Numbered from the stretch's first letter, positions 42,791 to 51,925 are shown. The stretch: DNA of 64,000 bases from Paenibacillus rhizovicinus (GCF_010365285.1 NZ_CP048286.1:1569001-1633000); one strand, 5' to 3'. Numbers and translations: made by a program. Notes: generated from the letters alone by a model not told the origin.

Positions 42791-42952
42791 AAAAGGCACC
42801 GCGAAACGACTGCGGCGACCCGGTCCGGCACGGAGCACGGCTCTTCCGAATTCGAGCGACTTTGGTGCGGAGCACCACGGGAGCGCGAATCGGAAGAGAC
42901 GTTCGGAGTGCCGGACCCTTAGGGAGCCCATCAAGTCTTTCGCGATGCCTTT
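42791..42952. repeat. large multi-stem hairpin, copy A
   Basis: Nested stems: AAAAGGCACCGCGAAACGACT (first 10 pair at 42791) with AGTCTTTCGCGATGCCTTT; GGTCCGGCAC (42822)/GTGCCGGACC (42908); CTCTTCCG...ATTCG (42841)/CGAAT...CGGAAGAG (42886); apex GGTGC-GGA-GCACC (42864-42876). On the minus strand it is the first structure after sdhB and is followed by TTTTCTTTT, so it can terminate sdhCAB. Confidence 0.85.
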
Positions 42953-42994
42953 CGACGCCCCGCCAACGGAGCGCCTTTATTCCTCAAACCGAAG

Positions 42995-43759
42995 CTACAT
43001 GCCCAGCCATTTCTTGAACAGATGCTTCGTCGTATCCTTGTTGATCGCCGCGATCGAAGTCGTCAGCGGAATGCCTTTCGGACACGAGCGCACGCAGTTC
43101 TGCGAGTTGCCGCAGCCTTCGATGCCGCCGTCGTCCATCAGCGCTTCCAGACGCTCTTCCTTGTGCATTTCGCCTGTCGGATGCGCGTTGAACAAGCGCA
43201 CTTGCGAAATCGCCGCCGGACCGATGAAGCTGTTGCGGTCGTTGACGTTCGGGCACGACTCGAGGCAGACGCCACAAGTCATGCACTTGGACAACTCGTA
43301 CGCCCATTGACGCTTCGTTTCCGCCATGCGCGGGCCAGGGCCGAGATCGTACGTACCGTCGATCGGAATCCATGCCTTGACGCGCTTGAGCGCATTGAAC
43401 ATGCGCTCGCGGTTGATGACAAGGTCGCGCACGACCGGGAACGTCTTCATCGGAGCCAAGCGAATCGGCTGCTCCAGCTTGTCGATCAACGCGCTGCACG
43501 CTTGACGAGGCTTGCCGTTGATGACCATGGAGCAAGCGCCGCAGACCTCCTCGAGACAGTTGGATTCCCAGCAAACCGGAGCCGTCTTCTGGCCGTCGCT
43601 TTTCTTCGGATTCCGCTGAATTTCCATAAGCGCGCTGATTACGTTCATGTTCGCGCGGTATGGCACTTCGAACTCTTCCGTGTAGGTCGCCTTGTCGGGT
43701 CCGTCCTGGCGCGTAATGACCAGCTTGACCGTTTTCTGTGCTATTGCTGTTTCCGCCAT
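42995..43759 (-). CDS. sdhB: succinate dehydrogenase iron-sulfur subunit
   Basis: 254 aa. The [2Fe-2S] cysteines lie in ESNCLEEVCGACSMVINGK; the [4Fe-4S] and [3Fe-4S] sets lie in CMTCGVCLESCP and CVRSCPKGIP. It passes electrons from the FAD subunit to the cytochrome b subunit and menaquinone. Last gene of sdhCAB, 17 bp after sdhA. The hairpin chain follows directly. Confidence 0.97.
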   Translation of the reverse strand: MAETAIAQKTVKLVITRQDGPDKATYTEEFEVPYRANMNVISALMEIQRNPKKSDGQKTAPVCWESNCLEEVCGACSMVINGKPRQACSALIDKLEQPIRLAPMKTFPVVRDLVINRERMFNALKRVKAWIPIDGTYDLGPGPRMAETKRQWAYELSKCMTCGVCLESCPNVNDRNSFIGPAAISQVRLFNAHPTGEMHKEERLEALMDDGGIEGCGNSQNCVRSCPKGIPLTTSIAAINKDTTKHLFKKWLGM

Positions 43760-43776
43760 CGTGATTCTCCTTCCTT

Positions 43777-45522
43777 TTATTTATCTTTCGAGTAGTCGCG
43801 TTTACGCGGTGTGATCAGCGAAACGTCAACGTCTTCGTACGAAATTTGCGGGCCTTCCGCCGTCCATTTCGCTTTCGTCGTCTTGAGGAATTCCTCGTCG
43901 TTGCGGTCCGGGAATTCCGGCTTGTAATGCGCACCGCGGCTTTCGTTCCGCAGCAATGCGCCCAGCGTCATCGCTTCGGCCAGCTCCATCATGTTCCACA
44001 GCTGACGCGTAAACGCAACGCCGGAATTGTTCCAGCTTGCCGTATCGTTGATGTTGATGTTCTGGTAGCGCTGCTTCAAATCCTTGATCGTTGAGATCGT
44101 CTCTTCCAGACGCTTATTGAAACGAACGACGGTCATGTTGTTCGTCATCAATTCGCCGAGTTCTTTATGCAGCACGTACGCGTTCTCGGTGCCGTCCATT
44201 TTCAAGATGCTCTCGTATTTGTCGGTTTGACGCTTCTTCTCGCGGTCGAACACGGAAGACGAAATATCTTCGGCCGATTTCTTCAAGCCTTTCAGATATT
44301 CTACGGCTTTCGGTCCTGTGATCATGCCGCCGTAGATGGCGGAGAGCAGGGAGTTCGCGCCGAGACGGTTTGCGCCGTGGTATTGATAATCGCATTCGCC
44401 GCAAGCGAACAAGCCGGGAATGTTCGTCATTTGGTTGTAATCGACCCACAGGCCGCCCATGGAATAGTGAACCGCCGGGAAAATCTGCATTGGGATTTTC
44501 CGCGGATCATCGCCCGTGAACTTCTCGTAGATCTCGATAATACCGCCGAGCTTAACGTCGAGCTCCTTCGGATCCTTGTGAGACAGATCAAGGTAAACCT
44601 TGTTCTCGCCGTTGATGCCGAGCTTCTGATCCACGCAGACCGCGAAGATTTCGCGAGTTGCGATGTCGCGCGGCACAAGGTTGCCATACGCCGGATACTT
44701 CTCTTCGAGGAAGTACCAAGGCTTGCCGTCCTTGTATGTCCAGATCCGTCCGCCTTCGCCGCGCGCGGATTCCGACATCAGACGGTTTTTGTCGTCGCCT
44801 GGAATCGCCGTTGGGTGAATTTGAATGAACTCGCCGTTCCCATAGTAAACGCCTTGCTGGTACACGGCGCTTGCGGCCGTACCGGTGTTGATGACGGAGT
44901 TCGTCGTTTTGCCGAAAATAATGCCAGGGCCGCCGGTTGCGAGAATAACCGCGTCCGCAGCGAACGTATGGACTTCCATCGTGCGCAGGTCCTGTGCGGA
45001 GATACCGCGGCAAACGCCGTCGTCGTCGAGAATCGCGCCCATGAACTCCCAGTGCTCGCGCTTCGTCACGAGACCGGCTGTTTCCCAGCGGCGAACTTGC
45101 TCATCCAGCGCATACAGCAGCTGTTGACCCGTCGTAGCGCCCGCAAATGCCGTACGGTGATATTGCGTACCGCCGAAACGACGGAAGTCAAGCAAGCCTT
45201 CCGGCGTACGGCTGAACATAACGCCCATCCGGTCCATCAAGTGAATGATGCCTGGAGCTGCGTCGCACATTGCTTTAACAGGCGGTTGGTTCGCCAGGAA
45301 GTCGCCGCCGTAGACGGTATCGTCGAAGTGCTCCCACGTGGAGTCGCCTTCGCCCTTCGTATTCACGGCGCCGTTGATGCCGCCTTGCGCGCAAACGGAG
45401 TGTGACCGTTTAACGGGCACGACGGAGAACAAGTCGACGTGAACGCCGGCTTCAGCCGCTTTAATTGTAGCCATCAGGCCGGCAAGACCGCCGCCGACGA
45501 CAATCATTCTATTTTTAGCCAT
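43777..45522 (-). CDS. sdhA: succinate dehydrogenase flavoprotein subunit
   Basis: 581 aa. FAD-binding Rossmann motif at the start (VVGGGLAGLMATIKAAEAG), the FAD-histidine region RSHSVCAQGGINGA, the active-site HPTAIPG, and the arginine-containing YGGMITGP/GANRLGANSLL segments. Oxidises succinate to fumarate in the TCA cycle and respiration at the membrane face. Complete and typical of the Bacillus-type enzyme. Confidence 0.97.
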   Translation of the reverse strand: MAKNRMIVVGGGLAGLMATIKAAEAGVHVDLFSVVPVKRSHSVCAQGGINGAVNTKGEGDSTWEHFDDTVYGGDFLANQPPVKAMCDAAPGIIHLMDRMGVMFSRTPEGLLDFRRFGGTQYHRTAFAGATTGQQLLYALDEQVRRWETAGLVTKREHWEFMGAILDDDGVCRGISAQDLRTMEVHTFAADAVILATGGPGIIFGKTTNSVINTGTAASAVYQQGVYYGNGEFIQIHPTAIPGDDKNRLMSESARGEGGRIWTYKDGKPWYFLEEKYPAYGNLVPRDIATREIFAVCVDQKLGINGENKVYLDLSHKDPKELDVKLGGIIEIYEKFTGDDPRKIPMQIFPAVHYSMGGLWVDYNQMTNIPGLFACGECDYQYHGANRLGANSLLSAIYGGMITGPKAVEYLKGLKKSAEDISSSVFDREKKRQTDKYESILKMDGTENAYVLHKELGELMTNNMTVVRFNKRLEETISTIKDLKQRYQNININDTASWNNSGVAFTRQLWNMMELAEAMTLGALLRNESRGAHYKPEFPDRNDEEFLKTTKAKWTAEGPQISYEDVDVSLITPRKRDYSKDK

Positions 45523-45547
45523 TTCTTATTCGCTCCTTGTCCTAGAC

Positions 45548-46219
45548 TTAAACGAGATTCGTCACTTGCAGCGCGGCGGAAGCCGCTTCCTTGAACTCAT
45601 CGCCGCGGAAAGATACGAGCGACAACAAGAACAATACCGCTACGATGACGAAGACGCCCATCCAAATGTAAGACGAGACACGCTGCGCGCGCGGTCCGAT
45701 CGTGATGCCCCAGCTGACGAGGAATGCCCACATGCCGTTGCTGAAGTGGAACGTAGCAGCCAGAATACCGATGATGTACAGCACGAAGTAGAAGCCGTTC
45801 GTCGTAATCGAGTGCATTTGGTCGCCAAGCTGCTCATGCGTAACATTGCCAAGCGCGACTTGGAGCCTCGTTTGGTACAAATGCCAGAAGATAAAGATGA
45901 AGGTAATCACGCCCGAAATCCGCTGCAGCGTGAACGCCCAGTTGCGGCCGTACTGGAAGCGGCCGGTGTTCAGGTTGGACTGGTAAGCCACATACAGCCC
46001 GTAGACGCCGTGGAACAGCAGCGGCAGCCAAATGCCGATCAGCTCCAGGAAGAATACAAGCGGCAGATCGTTCAGCCACTTAACGCTGTCCGCGAATCCC
46101 TGCGGTCCTTTGTCATAGGCCGAGAAGTTCGTTATCATGTGCTCGATAATGAACAGGCCTAGCGGGATGACTCCGAGCAAGGAGTGAAGCTTGCGCGAAA
46201 AATACGAATTTCCTTTCAT
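45548..46219 (-). CDS. sdhC: succinate dehydrogenase cytochrome b558 subunit
   Basis: 223 aa from ATG 46217-46219, 11 nt after AAAGGAG; the frame extends 15 codons upstream to a TTG without a site. Five transmembrane helices and the four heme-ligand-type histidines (RKLHSLLG, IIEHMI, FHGVYG, FWHLYQTR, TFHFSNG) match the diheme SdhC of Bacillus. It anchors SdhAB and reduces menaquinone. First gene of the operon, behind the promoter at 46293-46321. Confidence 0.94.
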   Translation of the reverse strand: MKGNSYFSRKLHSLLGVIPLGLFIIEHMITNFSAYDKGPQGFADSVKWLNDLPLVFFLELIGIWLPLLFHGVYGLYVAYQSNLNTGRFQYGRNWAFTLQRISGVITFIFIFWHLYQTRLQVALGNVTHEQLGDQMHSITTNGFYFVLYIIGILAATFHFSNGMWAFLVSWGITIGPRAQRVSSYIWMGVFVIVAVLFLLSLVSFRGDEFKEAASAALQVTNLV

Positions 46220-46292
46220 GTCGTAAACGTTCTCCTTTCCATACTGTGGGGTTGCATTCGCCAATTTTCGCCATTAGACAAAACCATTCTTC

Positions 46293-46321
46293 ATTGTACC
46301 CCTCGCCAAAAAAGGCGTCAA
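46293..46321 (-). promoter_or_regulatory. sdhCAB promoter
   Basis: Minus strand TTGACG (46316-46321), 17-bp spacer, TACAAT (46293-46298). Confidence 0.85.
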
Positions 46322-46350
46322 TAAAGTTTCTTCGCATAGACAAGATGGCA

Positions 46351-46388
46351 TTTATACACGCGAGCCTATAAATGTGATCTTGTTTATA
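46351..46388. promoter_or_regulatory. three-half-site operator between sdh and lysR
   Basis: TTTATA (46351-46356), 10 bp, TATAAA (46367-46372), 10 bp, TTTATA (46383-46388): alternating half-sites with exact 16-bp period, between the sdh -35 and the divergent LysR gene. A plausible LysR-type site. Confidence 0.65.
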
Positions 46389-46514
46389 AGGATTTACACA
46401 TAATGGTCACATTTCACATGATACTCCTTTTGCGCTTATAATGGAATTGCTTATTATTCATTAAAACTTATAACCAAAACGCATATGCACTGCAAAATAA
46501 GGGGGAAACATCCC

Positions 46515-47408
46515 ATGCTCGAGGAATTGAACATGTTTACCGTCGTTGTGGAACAGTCCAGCATGAACAAGGCATCGGCGGCGCTCAACCTGTCCCAGCC
46601 CGCCCTGTCCCGCAAAATCGCCAAATTGGAACAGGAGCTCGGCACGCTGCTTTTCCGCCGAATCGGGAAGCGGCTGGAGCTCACCCGCATCGGTCAGCTA
46701 ACCTACGATTACGCGGTGGAAGCGCGGCAGCAGCATCTTCGCTTCCTGAAGCTGCTTGCGGAGTACAAGGACACTGGCCGCTCCACGTTTACGATCGGGG
46801 CAAGCCTGACGACGCTTCAAACCTCGCTGCCCGATTTGATCCAAGCGCTGACGGCGCACAGCCCGGAGCTCGATATCAAAGCGATCACCGGCAAAACCCA
46901 TGAAATCGTTACGCTCGTCCGGGACCGCAAAGCCGATCTGGGCATCGTCGCCTCGCGTATCGAGGATTCGCATCTCAACTGCGTCCCGCTCTTCGACGAC
47001 CATCTCGTGCTCGTGCTGCCGCGGAACCATTTTATAATGGAGAAGACGGCTCCCGTCATCACCAACTTGAACGGCATGCCGATGATCTTGTTCTCCAAAG
47101 GTACTTGGTACCGCATCCTGACGGACGAGCTGTTCGAGCGTTACCGCCTGCTGCCTGACGTCCGCATGGAAATCGACTCGTTCGAAGCCATCCTGCGCCT
47201 GCTGCATACATGCCGGGCGGCGACGCTGCTGCCGAAATCGTATTTGCGCCCGCAAATGCTGACCGACAACGACCTGCTGGTCGTCCCGATTCGGGAACTG
47301 GAGCAGTCGAAACGGACGACTTCGCTCATTTACGACCATTCGGACAGCCTAAGCCCGGCCGTCAAGCATTGGATCGAGGAAATTGCTTCCCAATACAAGC
47401 CCGTATAG
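46515..47408 (+). CDS. LysR-family regulator, likely controls sdhCAB
   Basis: 297 aa from ATG 46515 (AAGGGGGA 9 nt upstream). Helix-turn-helix at about 15-60 (SSMNKASAALNLSQPALSRKIAKLEQELGTLLFRRIGKRLELT), effector domain about 90-290. Divergent from sdhCAB with an ordered set of AT-rich half-sites between, the usual arrangement of a LysR regulator and its target. CcpC, the citrate-responsive LysR repressor of TCA genes in B. subtilis, is a functional analogue; orthology is not proven. Confidence 0.92.
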   Translation: MLEELNMFTVVVEQSSMNKASAALNLSQPALSRKIAKLEQELGTLLFRRIGKRLELTRIGQLTYDYAVEARQQHLRFLKLLAEYKDTGRSTFTIGASLTTLQTSLPDLIQALTAHSPELDIKAITGKTHEIVTLVRDRKADLGIVASRIEDSHLNCVPLFDDHLVLVLPRNHFIMEKTAPVITNLNGMPMILFSKGTWYRILTDELFERYRLLPDVRMEIDSFEAILRLLHTCRAATLLPKSYLRPQMLTDNDLLVVPIRELEQSKRTTSLIYDHSDSLSPAVKHWIEEIASQYKPV

Positions 47409-47410
47409 CG

Positions 47411-47437
47411 GACCGAATCAAAGCGTTCGGTCTTTTC
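47411..47437 (+). terminator. lysR terminator
   Basis: GACCGAA / TTCGGTC with TTTT, 3 bp after the stop codon. Confidence 0.85.
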
Positions 47438-47798
47438 CAGAGGAGCTCGTGCATGCAAGCAGAAGCCCCTCTTCTTTATTGTTTGCCATTTTCCGCATCC
47501 AATACCATGCATACGGACGGATATACGGCTGTTCTTTATGCACGGGTGCCTGTCCGTTATTTGATAACAGTTCTTCGCGGACGCAGGCGCAAACATTTTC
47601 CTTTCTCTATCTGCGGACGAACGTTTTATTGTAGCGATCGGCGAATAAGTATAGGACATGACCCCTCTCCGAACATTCCGATCCTGTCTCTTGGAAGCCC
47701 CGATCGCCCTCATGGATAATCGGGTTTCGGTTATGTTAAGGTTAGGAAATGTACTCGGGCTTGCCCTGTCGAACAAAACGAAGCAAACGAGGTGCTGA
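47438..47798. other. gap before the CPBP protease gene
   Basis: About 360 bp with no repeat, structure or ORF with a ribosome-binding site. Overlapping reading frames on both strands have no recognisable product. Confidence 0.5.
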
Positions 47799-49436
47799 AT
47801 GGATCCATTGCAGTTAAAACCCAATTGGAAATGGTTCGGATGGTTGGCCGGAATAGGAATCATCATTTATTTGCTCATCCAAATCATCCCGTCTACAGCG
47901 GAATCCTTCTTCTCGAATAACAGCGAGCCCATCATCGCCAAGAGCAAGGCAGAGCAGGCCGCGGCTGATTTCGTCCAGAAGCAGTATGCCTCCCGTCCGG
48001 TCAGCGTGCACGCCGTGCATCAATCGGACAGCATGCTCTACGGCTACCTGGAGAAGAACAAGCTGACACGCAGTTACGAGGATAAATACGATGCGACGCT
48101 CCCGACCGATACGTTCCAAGTGACCGCCGACATGCCGGATGAAAGCGTCGTGTTCGTCTACGTCCATATGCAAAAAGGGACGGTCGTGGCGTGGAACCAA
48201 CTGCACGACCCGGAAGGCGTGCCTGCCAAGGACAACGGGCTGACCGACTCCGCGCTCGCGTTCGCCGCTTCCAAAGGCTATCCGGGCTCCGAGCTGAAGG
48301 TATACCGGACCAATCCGGACACCGGTGACGTATGGCTGGAGAAAACAAGCTCCGATGTCGGCCAGGCGAAGCTGATTCTCGGCATTCGCAGCGAACAGCT
48401 CCAAGGCGGCGGCTACCGCATCACATCGTTCAAGCCGAGTTTCGTCGTCCCGGTCAGCTATTCCGATTATGTAGAGAAGCAGAAGAAGCTCGCCAACTAT
48501 CTATCGTCCATCGGCAGCTTGTTCCTCTCCTTCGTCCTGTTTATTCTGGCTATCATTTATGCATCGCTTTACCGCAAGCACAGCTCGTTCGTACGCGGCA
48601 TCGTCATCTCCCTGCTGTTCCTCGTCATGTATATTGTCAATGACATCAGCATGAAGGACGGCCTGTTGGCCAGCTACGGGGAAAGGACCGACGGGAGCAT
48701 CTTGGCGGCATCGGGCGTGATCGTGACCTGTCTCGTGACGATTATCATGGCAATTGCCGTCTACTTCTCGCTCGTCGGCGGGGACGGGCTTTGGCGGGCA
48801 ATGGGCCGCAATTTATGGCCGCGTTACGGCCAAGCCGGCTATGGCGACTTCGTATGGCGCAGCATGTGGCTCGGTTATCTGTCGGCTTTCGCGCTGCTCG
48901 GCTTGCAGACCGTCATCTTCATCGTACTCATGCATGCCTACGGTTCGTGGGCCACGACGGACGTGACGCAGTCGACCTATAATTTGGCGCTTCCTTGGGC
49001 GTTCCCGCTCCTGGCCTGGTGCGCCTCCATCTCCGAAGAAGCGGTCTTCCGGCTGTTCGGCATCGGATTGATGAAGAAGTGGTTCAAAAACTCTTTCGTC
49101 GCGTCGCTCATTCCAACGATCATCTGGGCGCTCGGACATGTCACCTATCCGATCTTCCCATCGACGACGCGGCTGCTGGAGCTGACGGTCATCGGACTTA
49201 TCTTCAGCTTCCTGTTCCTGCGCTTCGGATTCATTACCGTCCTGTTCGCGCATGCAATCTTCGACAGCACCATGATGGCGATTTCCCTTATGTTCATGGG
49301 CAGCGCGAGCGATGTGCTGATCGGCCTCTTCTACATCGTCCTGCCGATTCCGATCGCTTGGCTCTTCCGGGCATGGGATCATAAAAAAAGAGGGTCGAAA
49401 CCGTCTAGGACGGTTCCTCCCTCAATGCTTCAATAA
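47799..49436 (+). CDS. CPBP-family intramembrane metalloprotease
   Basis: 545 aa. One N-terminal helix (about 14-32), a ~190-residue extracytoplasmic region, then about eight transmembrane helices. The CPBP/Rce1 motifs are complete: Glu413-Glu414-x3-Arg418 ([12 protein letters not shown]), WALGHVTYP (His), and LFAHAIFDS (His and Asp). Homologues (Rce1, Abi) cut at CAAX-like or bacteriocin-immunity sites; the substrate here is unknown. The large N-terminal region is unusual, since typical CPBP proteins are ~250 aa. GAGGTG precedes the ATG. The 3' end overlaps uvrC by 32 bp. Confidence 0.9.
   Translation: MDPLQLKPNWKWFGWLAGIGIIIYLLIQIIPSTAESFFSNNSEPIIAKSKAEQAAADFVQKQYASRPVSVHAVHQSDSMLYGYLEKNKLTRSYEDKYDATLPTDTFQVTADMPDESVVFVYVHMQKGTVVAWNQLHDPEGVPAKDNGLTDSALAFAASKGYPGSELKVYRTNPDTGDVWLEKTSSDVGQAKLILGIRSEQLQGGGYRITSFKPSFVVPVSYSDYVEKQKKLANYLSSIGSLFLSFVLFILAIIYASLYRKHSSFVRGIVISLLFLVMYIVNDISMKDGLLASYGERTDGSILAASGVIVTCLVTIIMAIAVYFSLVGGDGLWRAMGRNLWPRYGQAGYGDFVWRSMWLGYLSAFALLGLQTVIFIVLMHAYGSWATTDVTQSTYNLALPWAFPLLAWCASISEEAVFRLFGIGLMKKWFKNSFVASLIPTIIWALGHVTYPIFPSTTRLLELTVIGLIFSFLFLRFGFITVLFAHAIFDSTMMAISLMFMGSASDVLIGLFYIVLPIPIAWLFRAWDHKKRGSKPSRTVPPSMLQ
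49387..49423 (-). terminator. uvrC terminator inside the CPBP coding end
   Basis: Minus strand GAGGG...AACCGTC / GACGGTT...CCCTC followed by TTTTTTTAT; the stem includes the uvrC stop codon and overlaps the last codons of the convergent CPBP gene. Confidence 0.8.
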
Positions 49437-51486
49437 TTTGCGCGGCGAGCTTCTCGCCGATCGACAGAGGCCGGAAATCTTCGATTCCGGCTTCTTTTAT
49501 TTTCTTGATGGAGCCGAAGTGCTTCAGCAGCAGCTTCCGCCGTTTCTCGCCGATGCCCGGAATCGAATCGAGGCGCGAAGCGACCATCGACTTGCCCCGC
49601 TGCTCGCGGTGGAACGTGATAGCGAAACGATGCACCTCGTCCTGGATCCGCTGCAGCAAGTAGAACGCCTGGCTGTCGCGCCCCAAGGGAACCACTTCCG
49701 GCGGGTCGCCTGTCATGAGCTGCGCCGTCTTATGCTTGGCGTCCTTGACGAGGCCGCAGACCGGAACGGCGAGGCCGAGCTCGTTCTCCAGCACGTCCAG
49801 CGCGGCGGAGATTTGCCCCCGGCCGCCATCGACGATGATCAGGTCCGGCAGGGGCAGGCCTTCGTTCAGCACGCGTTCGTAGCGGCGGCGGACGACCTCC
49901 CGCATCGTTTCGTAATCGTCGGGGCCCGTGACGGTTTTCACTTTATATTTGCGATATTCCTTCTTGTCCGGCTTGCCGTCGGTGAAGACGACCATCGCGG
50001 ACACGGGATTCGTCCCCTGGATGTTGGAGTTATCAAAGGCTTCGATGCGGCTGACCTGCGGCAGGCCGATCGCTTCCGCAAGCCCTTCCGCCGCCTTGAA
50101 CGTCCGCTCTTCGTCGCGCTCGAGCAGCTTGAATTTCTCTTCGAGCGCCATTTTGGCGTTTTGGACGGCCATCGCCACGACGTCCTTCTTCCGTCCCCGC
50201 AGCGGAATGAATACCTTCACCTTCAGCCATTTCTGCAAGGAGTTACGAAGCTCATCCTCCGGCGAACCGGCAATAGGCGCTTCCGGATCGGCCGCTTCTT
50301 CTTCCGCTTCCAATTCGCCGGCTTCATCGTCTGCTTCAGCCGCATGGCCGATCCGGTAAGCAGGTTGTTCTTCGGCAGCCAGCGATGCGGACTGAGCCCC
50401 ATTAGCTGCTTCCGACAGCATGTCGGCACCATGCCCGGCTGCGGCGACCTGCCCTATTTTCGATTCCGCATCTGCATCCGCATCTGCTTCCGCGATGACT
50501 TCCGCCTGAGGAAGCGACGGCAGGAAAATCTCCTTCGGCAGCGCCGGATTCTCCGAATAATACTGCGTCACGAACGTCATGAAATCATCATAAGCGCTGC
50601 CGTAATACGGAAACATCGTAGCCCGGCGCTCGATCAGCTTGCCCTGCCGCATGTACATGATTTGCACGCACATCCAGCCCTTGTCGACGGCGAAGCCAAA
50701 CACGTCGCGGTCCATCGCGTCGTTCATCGTAATCTTCTGCTTCTCCATAACCGCATCGATGGCGATGATCTGGTCGCGGAATTCCTTCGCGCGCTCGAAT
50801 TCCATTTCCTCGGCGGCCGCTTCCATCTTGGCCTGCAGCGCCTTCTTCACCTCGTCATGTCCGCCGCCCAGAAAACGGGTGATTTCCTGCACCATCGTCT
50901 CGTATGTGCCCGGCGCAATGTCGAACTCGCACGGGGCCACGCATTGTCCCAGATGATAGTACAGACAAACCTTGTCCGGCAGCGTCCCGCATTTGCGCAG
51001 CGGATACAGCCTGTCTAGCAGCTTCTTCGTCTGCGTCGCGGCGAACGCGTTCGGATAGGGACCGAAATATTTCCCCTTATCCTTGACGATGCGACGGGTC
51101 ACTTCGAGCTTGGGATGCGCTTCGCTCGTGATCTTAATATAAGGAAACGTCTTGTCGTCTTTCAACAGCACGTTATAGCGCGGGTGATACTGTTTAATTA
51201 AATTACACTCCAGGATGAGCGCTTCCATGTTGCTGGACGTGACGATATATTCGAAATCGCGGATCAGCGAGACGAGCCGCAGCGTCTTCCCGTTGTGGCT
51301 GCCGTTGAAATACGACCGCACGCGATTCTTGAGCACCTTCGCTTTGCCGACGTAAATGATGGTCCCGCCGCTGTCTTTCATTAAATAGCAGCCCGGCTGA
51401 TCCGGCAGCAGCGCCAGCTTGCTGCGAATGCGTTCTTCCGCAAGACGCCTGTCAGCGGCCGTCTCGCTTGCTTGGTTATCCCCCAT
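49405..51486 (-). CDS. uvrC: excinuclease ABC subunit C, with a large insertion
   Basis: 693 aa, against about 600 in Bacillus. Domains: GIY-YIG nuclease (20-105, [18 protein letters not shown]), cysteine segment, UVR motif (about 220-255), RNase H-like second nuclease (about 415-600, [21 protein letters not shown] and [14 protein letters not shown]) and C-terminal helix-hairpin-helix pair. Between ~330 and ~412 there is an extra Ala/Glu/Asp-rich stretch ([11 protein letters not shown]... [10 protein letters not shown]) that other UvrC proteins lack. It makes both incisions in nucleotide excision repair. Single gene; uvrA and uvrB are not here. Confidence 0.95.
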   Translation of the reverse strand: MGDNQASETAADRRLAEERIRSKLALLPDQPGCYLMKDSGGTIIYVGKAKVLKNRVRSYFNGSHNGKTLRLVSLIRDFEYIVTSSNMEALILECNLIKQYHPRYNVLLKDDKTFPYIKITSEAHPKLEVTRRIVKDKGKYFGPYPNAFAATQTKKLLDRLYPLRKCGTLPDKVCLYYHLGQCVAPCEFDIAPGTYETMVQEITRFLGGGHDEVKKALQAKMEAAAEEMEFERAKEFRDQIIAIDAVMEKQKITMNDAMDRDVFGFAVDKGWMCVQIMYMRQGKLIERRATMFPYYGSAYDDFMTFVTQYYSENPALPKEIFLPSLPQAEVIAEADADADAESKIGQVAAAGHGADMLSEAANGAQSASLAAEEQPAYRIGHAAEADDEAGELEAEEEAADPEAPIAGSPEDELRNSLQKWLKVKVFIPLRGRKKDVVAMAVQNAKMALEEKFKLLERDEERTFKAAEGLAEAIGLPQVSRIEAFDNSNIQGTNPVSAMVVFTDGKPDKKEYRKYKVKTVTGPDDYETMREVVRRRYERVLNEGLPLPDLIIVDGGRGQISAALDVLENELGLAVPVCGLVKDAKHKTAQLMTGDPPEVVPLGRDSQAFYLLQRIQDEVHRFAITFHREQRGKSMVASRLDSIPGIGEKRRKLLLKHFGSIKKIKEAGIEDFRPLSIGEKLAAQIIEALREEPS

Positions 51487-51503
51487 TGTTCTTCTCCCTC
51501 CCC

Positions 51504-51591
51504 GGATGCATGGGCGAGCAGTTCCGCGTCAGCGGAACGAACAGCCCCGGACGCATGGGCGAGCAGTTCCGCGTCAGAGTAACGGCTCGCC
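51504..51591. repeat. dispersed 43-bp repeat, copies 2 and 3 in tandem
   Basis: Copies at 51504-51546 and 51549-51591 (45-bp period), both starting GGAYGCATGGGCGAGCAGTT. The first keeps the GTTCCGC/GCGGAAC hairpin; the second has lost its right arm. Copy 1 is at 25068. Confidence 0.9.
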
Positions 51592-51775
51592 CGGTCGTTC
51601 GCTGACTATTATTGTACCACAACGACTGCTCGAATTGCGGCGGCAGCAGGGAGAGGAAGCGCAGCCAGAAGTGGAAATTGTCCTCAATTTTGTCACGTTC
51701 GGCGGCTTTACAATTATTCTGAAAGTTGGTTATACTATGGGGAGCAATCGTCGCCTTAGAGGAGGAAAATGTAAC

Positions 51776-51922
51776 ATGGAAAATGTGAGAGATCCACGCG
51801 AGCATCTGAATGAGGAGCCGCGCGATGATTTATTCGACGTCGCAATGGGCTTTGGCGGATTCTTCGGTCTTCTGTTCGTTATTTTCGCCGTTGCGGTGAT
51901 TATTAAATTCGCGATTTCGTAA
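51776..51922 (+). CDS. 48-aa single-pass membrane protein
   Basis: Starts MENVRDPREHLNEEPRDDLF, a charged, cytoplasmic N-terminus, and then one long hydrophobic helix (about 22-46, GFGGFFGLLFVIFAVAVIIKF). GAGGAGG lies 7 nt before the ATG, a TATACT with TTTACA 18 bp upstream is a likely promoter, and a terminator follows. No family is recognised. A good candidate for a real small membrane protein. Confidence 0.75.
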   Translation: MENVRDPREHLNEEPRDDLFDVAMGFGGFFGLLFVIFAVAVIIKFAIS

Positions 51923-51925
51923 TGT

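Larger units (their letters stand above)
42391..42960. repeat. hairpin chain, segment 2 (three large repeat units)
   Basis: Units begin with the linker GCGAAGGTTTGATAAACC at 42391, 42524 and 42752 (the third varies slightly), each followed by a large hairpin bounded by AAACAGGC/GCCTGTTT or AAAAGGCACC/its complement. Unit 1 (133 bp) lacks the inner arms; units 2 and 3 share an identical 33-nt apex but have unrelated, self-complementary arms. Open frames across it read low-complexity and are not genes. Confidence 0.85.

Noticed and set aside
42255..42878. 207-codon open frame on the minus strand across the hairpin chain
   Set aside because: Its 'protein' is only the translated structured repeats (Arg/Ser/Pro/Gly-rich), it has no ribosome-binding site and no domain; the DNA explains it as non-coding.
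47330..47866. 178-codon open frame on the minus strand in the gap before the CPBP gene
   Set aside because: It overlaps the ends of two real genes, lacks a ribosome-binding site and matches no family pattern.
49438..51018. 526-codon open frame on the plus strand
   Set aside because: Antisense shadow of uvrC.
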